Positions 61,508 through 64,000 of a DNA stretch of 64,000 bases are shown piece after piece. Under the pieces are notes generated by a model. That model was not told where the DNA came from. It saw only the letters and a list, made by a program, of their open reading frames with translations, and ran no database searches. The stretch covers positions 1-64,000 of the forward strand of contig JAFZIG010000109.1 of the NCBI GenBank assembly GCA_017554485.1. Direction: 5' to 3'. This stretch comes from Acidaminococcaceae bacterium (GTDB taxonomy: Bacteria > Bacillota > Negativicutes > Acidaminococcales > Acidaminococcaceae). Position numbers and translations under genes: made by a program. Positions within the stretch are counted from its first letter, which is position 1. Each line of letters opens with the position of its first letter.

Positions 61508-61520
61508 CAGAAAGGTACTT

Positions 61521-62528
61521 ATGGATAATATAATTCTATATAACACAGAAGATGGCAAAGCCAGTGTAAAGCTTTATGCTGAAAATAATACCGTCTGGCT
61601 AACCCAGGCACAGATGGCATTATTATTCGATTGTTCCACTGACAATATTTCACTGCATTTAAAAAATATTTACAAGGACGAAGAATTAAACAGAGAGGCA
61701 ACTACCGAGAAATCCTCGGTAGTTCAAAAAGAAGGAACCCGCCAGGTTACACGCCAGATTACTTTTTACAATTTGGATGTTATCCTGGCCGTCGGCTTCC
61801 GTGTCCGGTCTCCTCGTGGCACTCAGTTCCGTAAATGGGCCAATTCAACTTTAAAGGAATTCTTGCTGAAAGGCTTTCTGCTGGACAGCGACCGTCTGAA
61901 GAACCCTGATGGCCGTCCTGATTATTTTGACGAATTACTGGAACAGATCCGCGACATCCGCGCCAGTGAAAAGCGGTTCTATCAGAAGCTGCGCGATTTG
62001 TTCAAACTGTCTTCGGATTATGCCACCACGGAAGAGGCCACACACCTTTTCTTTGCGGAAACGCAGAACAAACTGATTTATGCTGTGACCGGAAAGACCG
62101 CTGCCGAGCTTATCATCGCCCGGGCAGATGCTTCAAAGCCTAACATGGCGCTTACTGCCTGGCAAGGCGCCCGCGTCCGCAAATCAGATGTTTATATTGC
62201 AAAGAATTATTTGACGAATGACGAGATTGATTCCCTGAACCGACTGGTAACCATTTTCCTCGAAAGCGCCGAACTGCGTGTGAAACTTCGCAAGACGCTG
62301 ACACTGGATTACTGGCGCAACACTGCCGACAAAATTCTGCTGGACCACGACGTTCCCCTGCTCCGGTCACGCGGCCAGTATTCCAATGCGGCCATGAAGG
62401 AAATTGTTTCCAAAGAGTATGAAGCTTTTGAACAGCGGCGCAAGAAATACGAAGCTGCCCTTGCGGATGAGCAGGATCTGCAGGAGCTGGAGGCCGATGT
62501 GAAATCGTTACAGGGGAAGAAAGACTGA
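61521..62528 (+). CDS. RhuM family protein
   Basis: A 335-residue protein with MDNIILYNTEDGKASVKLYA, VWLTQAQMALLFDCSTDNI near residue 25 and ILAVGFRVRSPRGTQFRKWA near 90, the KilA/Bro-like start of virulence-associated RhuM. A long helical C-terminus follows, ending ADEQDLQELEADVKSLQGKKD. RhuM proteins occur on genomic islands and prophages; their biochemical role is unknown. GAAAGG precedes the ATG. Confidence 0.9.
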   Translation: MDNIILYNTEDGKASVKLYAENNTVWLTQAQMALLFDCSTDNISLHLKNIYKDEELNREATTEKSSVVQKEGTRQVTRQITFYNLDVILAVGFRVRSPRGTQFRKWANSTLKEFLLKGFLLDSDRLKNPDGRPDYFDELLEQIRDIRASEKRFYQKLRDLFKLSSDYATTEEATHLFFAETQNKLIYAVTGKTAAELIIARADASKPNMALTAWQGARVRKSDVYIAKNYLTNDEIDSLNRLVTIFLESAELRVKLRKTLTLDYWRNTADKILLDHDVPLLRSRGQYSNAAMKEIVSKEYEAFEQRRKKYEAALADEQDLQELEADVKSLQGKKD

Positions 62529-62568
62529 CATTCCCAAACGTTTGGGAATTTGAACAGGAGATACCATC

Positions 62569-63072
62569 ATGGAATTCATTAAATCATTCATCGCCGGGGC
62601 CATTGAGCTGGGCATGTTCCTTACCTTCGGGCTGCCTGTCATCATCCTCGCCATCGCGGTATTCCTCTTCGGCTTCCAGGAAGGAAACATCTTTTCTTTC
62701 AGCGGCCGGGCCAGCCGGAAATCCTTTATTATCAAAACCCTCCTGCTCATGTTCGGCGGCACCATCCTGCTCTGCCTGCTCATATTCCTCGCCGTGAAGT
62801 TCCGCACCTGGATCTTTACGATATCCGCCATCGCACTCTTCCTGGGCATGTTCCTCGCCTATTACGCCAACATCGCAAGGCGCCTCCATGACCTGGACCA
62901 TTCCGCCTGGTGGGCGCTCCTGTTCCTGTTCCTCTCTATGACGTTAAGTCATGACAAGTCCCCGCTTACCTTTGTACCCCTTGTACTTATCATTCTCCTC
63001 GCTGCCATCCCCGGAACCAAAGGGCCTAACAAGTATGGTCCTGACCCGCTGGATCGCAGCCGGCAGGAGTGA
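62569..63072 (+). CDS. DUF805 membrane protein
   Basis: A 167-residue protein with four hydrophobic segments and the DUF805 signature (FSFSGRASRKSF, then RRLHDLDHSAWWALL). It ends GTKGPNKYGPDPLD, as family members do. Function unknown; common in bacterial chromosomes and islands. Confidence 0.88.
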   Translation: MEFIKSFIAGAIELGMFLTFGLPVIILAIAVFLFGFQEGNIFSFSGRASRKSFIIKTLLLMFGGTILLCLLIFLAVKFRTWIFTISAIALFLGMFLAYYANIARRLHDLDHSAWWALLFLFLSMTLSHDKSPLTFVPLVLIILLAAIPGTKGPNKYGPDPLDRSRQE

Positions 63073-63083
63073 AGTTAATTAAA

Positions 63084-63109
63084 AAGCCTCCCGGGCGGGA
63101 GGCTGGGGA
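63084..63109. terminator. Terminator between DUF805 and the AT-rich genes
   Basis: GCCTCCC and GGGAGGC arms with a GGGC loop. On the minus strand they are followed by TTTTTAATT. It serves the convergent genes, mainly the minus-strand one. Confidence 0.8.
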
Positions 63110-63121
63110 AATCAAAAATTC

Positions 63122-63607
63122 CTAATTTAAAGCTACTCTTATGCTTTCATTAAATATTGTTTTATCAACTCTTTTTTTCCTAATCGAATCATTCAACACT
63201 TTTTGAATATCTTTTTTATAATACGTTTTATATTTATTATTCACATATGCTTTCAAAAATTTCTTGGCGACAGTTCCTAACTCCTTATAATTTAAATCAT
63301 AAATATCTTTATGCTTAGATTTCAACTCTTCAATCTTTGTATTTCCAGGCGTGTCATGGGTTTTCAGTTCGTTTATATCCTCAAAATAAAGAATACTAAT
63401 AGTTTCTAATTTTGATTGCTCGTTGGACATCATTGCTAAAACCACATCGTCTAAGTCTTCAACGCACCAAATTGAAAGAGTGTTTTCACTTGTTCTTAAA
63501 TCTGCTGTTAATGTGTCTGCTGGAAAACTATCAATGTTATCTGGATTTCCACATAACTCTTTTGCTTTTTCCCATTTAGCTCTTGCTATTTTACGAGAAA
63601 AAAACAT
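63122..63607 (-). CDS. AT-rich unknown gene
   Basis: A 161-residue soluble protein, rich in Lys, Ile and Asn, with SIWCVEDLDDVVLAMMSN and ILYFEDINELKTHDTPGN. No motif recognised. Base use is clearly more AT than neighbours, suggesting recent transfer. It directly follows the next gene by two bases. Confidence 0.75.
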   Translation of the reverse strand: MFFSRKIARAKWEKAKELCGNPDNIDSFPADTLTADLRTSENTLSIWCVEDLDDVVLAMMSNEQSKLETISILYFEDINELKTHDTPGNTKIEELKSKHKDIYDLNYKELGTVAKKFLKAYVNNKYKTYYKKDIQKVLNDSIRKKRVDKTIFNESIRVALN

Positions 63608-63609
63608 GC

Positions 63610-63996
63610 TTACAACTCCTCTAGATATTCAACTACAACGTTTAAATAGTCTTGTAGCCAAGGCTTCTTCAATTGTCTGTCCTTTAATAAACGAACCGCT
63701 TCCTTATCTTGCCAATTCTCAAATGCTTTTATAGAATATTCTATTACTTCATCATCAGCATCTGATAATCCAGTCAAGGCAATCATCTGCCCCACAGGAT
63801 AAATTCTTTTATACTCTATATGTGACAGTGCATGTAAAATTCCAATTTTCAATTTTGATGATTCCATTGCATCTAAATATAAATCACTGAACCATCTTGT
63901 TATAATGCTTTCATCATTAATATTCTTTACAGTATCAGCAATATAATCTTCTATGCTTGATTTCTCACCATTAATGGCATAATCGTTTAATAACAC
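63610..63996 (-). CDS. AT-rich HEAT-like repeat protein (possibly partial)
   Basis: A 128-residue product with helical pairs (MIALTGLSDADDEVIEYSIKAFENWQ is the clearest region; core YSIKAFENWQDKEAVRLL) resembling HEAT repeats. The frame starts four bases from the window end, so a longer N-terminus cannot be excluded. It forms a two-gene unit with the preceding entry. Function unknown. Confidence 0.65.
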   Translation of the reverse strand: MLLNDYAINGEKSSIEDYIADTVKNINDESIITRWFSDLYLDAMESSKLKIGILHALSHIEYKRIYPVGQMIALTGLSDADDEVIEYSIKAFENWQDKEAVRLLKDRQLKKPWLQDYLNVVVEYLEEL

Positions 63997-64000
63997 ACTG

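Larger units (their letters stand above)
24480..61510 (-). mobile_element. Podovirus-type prophage (T7/BPP-1-like virion genes, HUH Rep); right end undefined
   Basis: Contiguous phage genes run from the lysis cassette at the left to the repressor at the right: switch, early genes, replication, late activator, packaging, head, short tail, ejection proteins, fibre and lysis. Head and cement proteins resemble Bordetella phage BPP-1 types, while tail tubular, gp13-like and gp14-like proteins resemble T7 types. No tail tape measure or sheath exists, consistent with a short tail. All structural genes appear intact. No integrase is found, so the true right end may lie beyond 64 kb. Confidence 0.9.

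Noticed and set aside
24310..61520. Attachment-site duplication of the tRNA-Pro 3' end at the right side
   Set aside because: I looked for the T-arm and acceptor sequence near 61-63 kb and found no copy.
1..64000. CRISPR arrays or insertion sequences
   Set aside because: No regularly spaced repeats and no transposase-like frames were seen.

Overview
The window looks like a chromosome segment of a diderm Firmicute of the class Negativicutes, most likely Acidaminococcaceae. The evidence is a FapR-headed FASII operon that uses FabK, a tripartite tricarboxylate transporter set and the style of the conserved genes. The genus is an inference from gene content; no rRNA or species marker is present. 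About 24.3 kb is host backbone. It is followed by a nearly complete podovirus-type prophage of roughly 37 kb and a right-hand edge of accessory genes.

Host region (1-24,310). A partial UPF0173 hydrolase opens the window. Next, on the minus strand, come a TctCBA transporter and the lipid operon fapR-plsX-fabH-fabD-fabG-acpP-fabK-fabF-rnc, which has a clear promoter and a FapR-type operator in front of fapR. rpmF-yceD follows, divergent from tmcAL. Further along are a coiled-coil protein with coaD and rsmD, and then an operon of a periplasmic-sensor GGDEF protein, LemA and a TPM-domain protein. tRNA-Val(CAC), brnQ, tyrS, a small protein resembling a free-standing DnaA N-terminal domain, and tRNA-Pro(CGG) complete this part.

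Prophage (about 24.4-61.5 kb). Nearly all genes are on the minus strand, so functional order runs from high to low coordinates. A lambda-like switch (repressor on +, Cro-like gene on -, three operators between them and a fourth inside the cro-like gene) lies at 60.6-61.4 kb. Early genes include small regulators, an Xis-like protein, HU, a LysM protein, zinc-ribbon proteins, a ParB-like protein and an HUH rolling-circle Rep. An ArpU/RinA-like activator gene ends at the late promoter. The late operon encodes small and large terminase, portal, Bbp19-like protein, scaffold, capsid, Bbp16-like cement protein, tail tubular proteins A and B, T7 gp13- and gp14-like proteins, an M15-peptidase virion protein and a 2996-residue polyvalent protein. 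A second copy of the late promoter precedes the tail fibre and lysis genes (holin, amidase, a small membrane protein and two nested spanin-like frames).

The main regulatory observation is that the two late promoters share a perfect 7-bp dyad at identical spacing to an extended -10, and each is followed within about 15 bases by a terminator-like hairpin. This suggests a two-layer late control by activator plus readthrough. The replication set is also unusual: a T7/BPP-1-like virion module is combined with an HUH Rep and no recognisable polymerase, helicase or primase.

Right edge (61.5-64 kb). A RhuM-family gene, a DUF805 membrane protein and two visibly AT-rich unknown genes follow the repressor. 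No integrase is present in the window, so the right prophage end is not defined.
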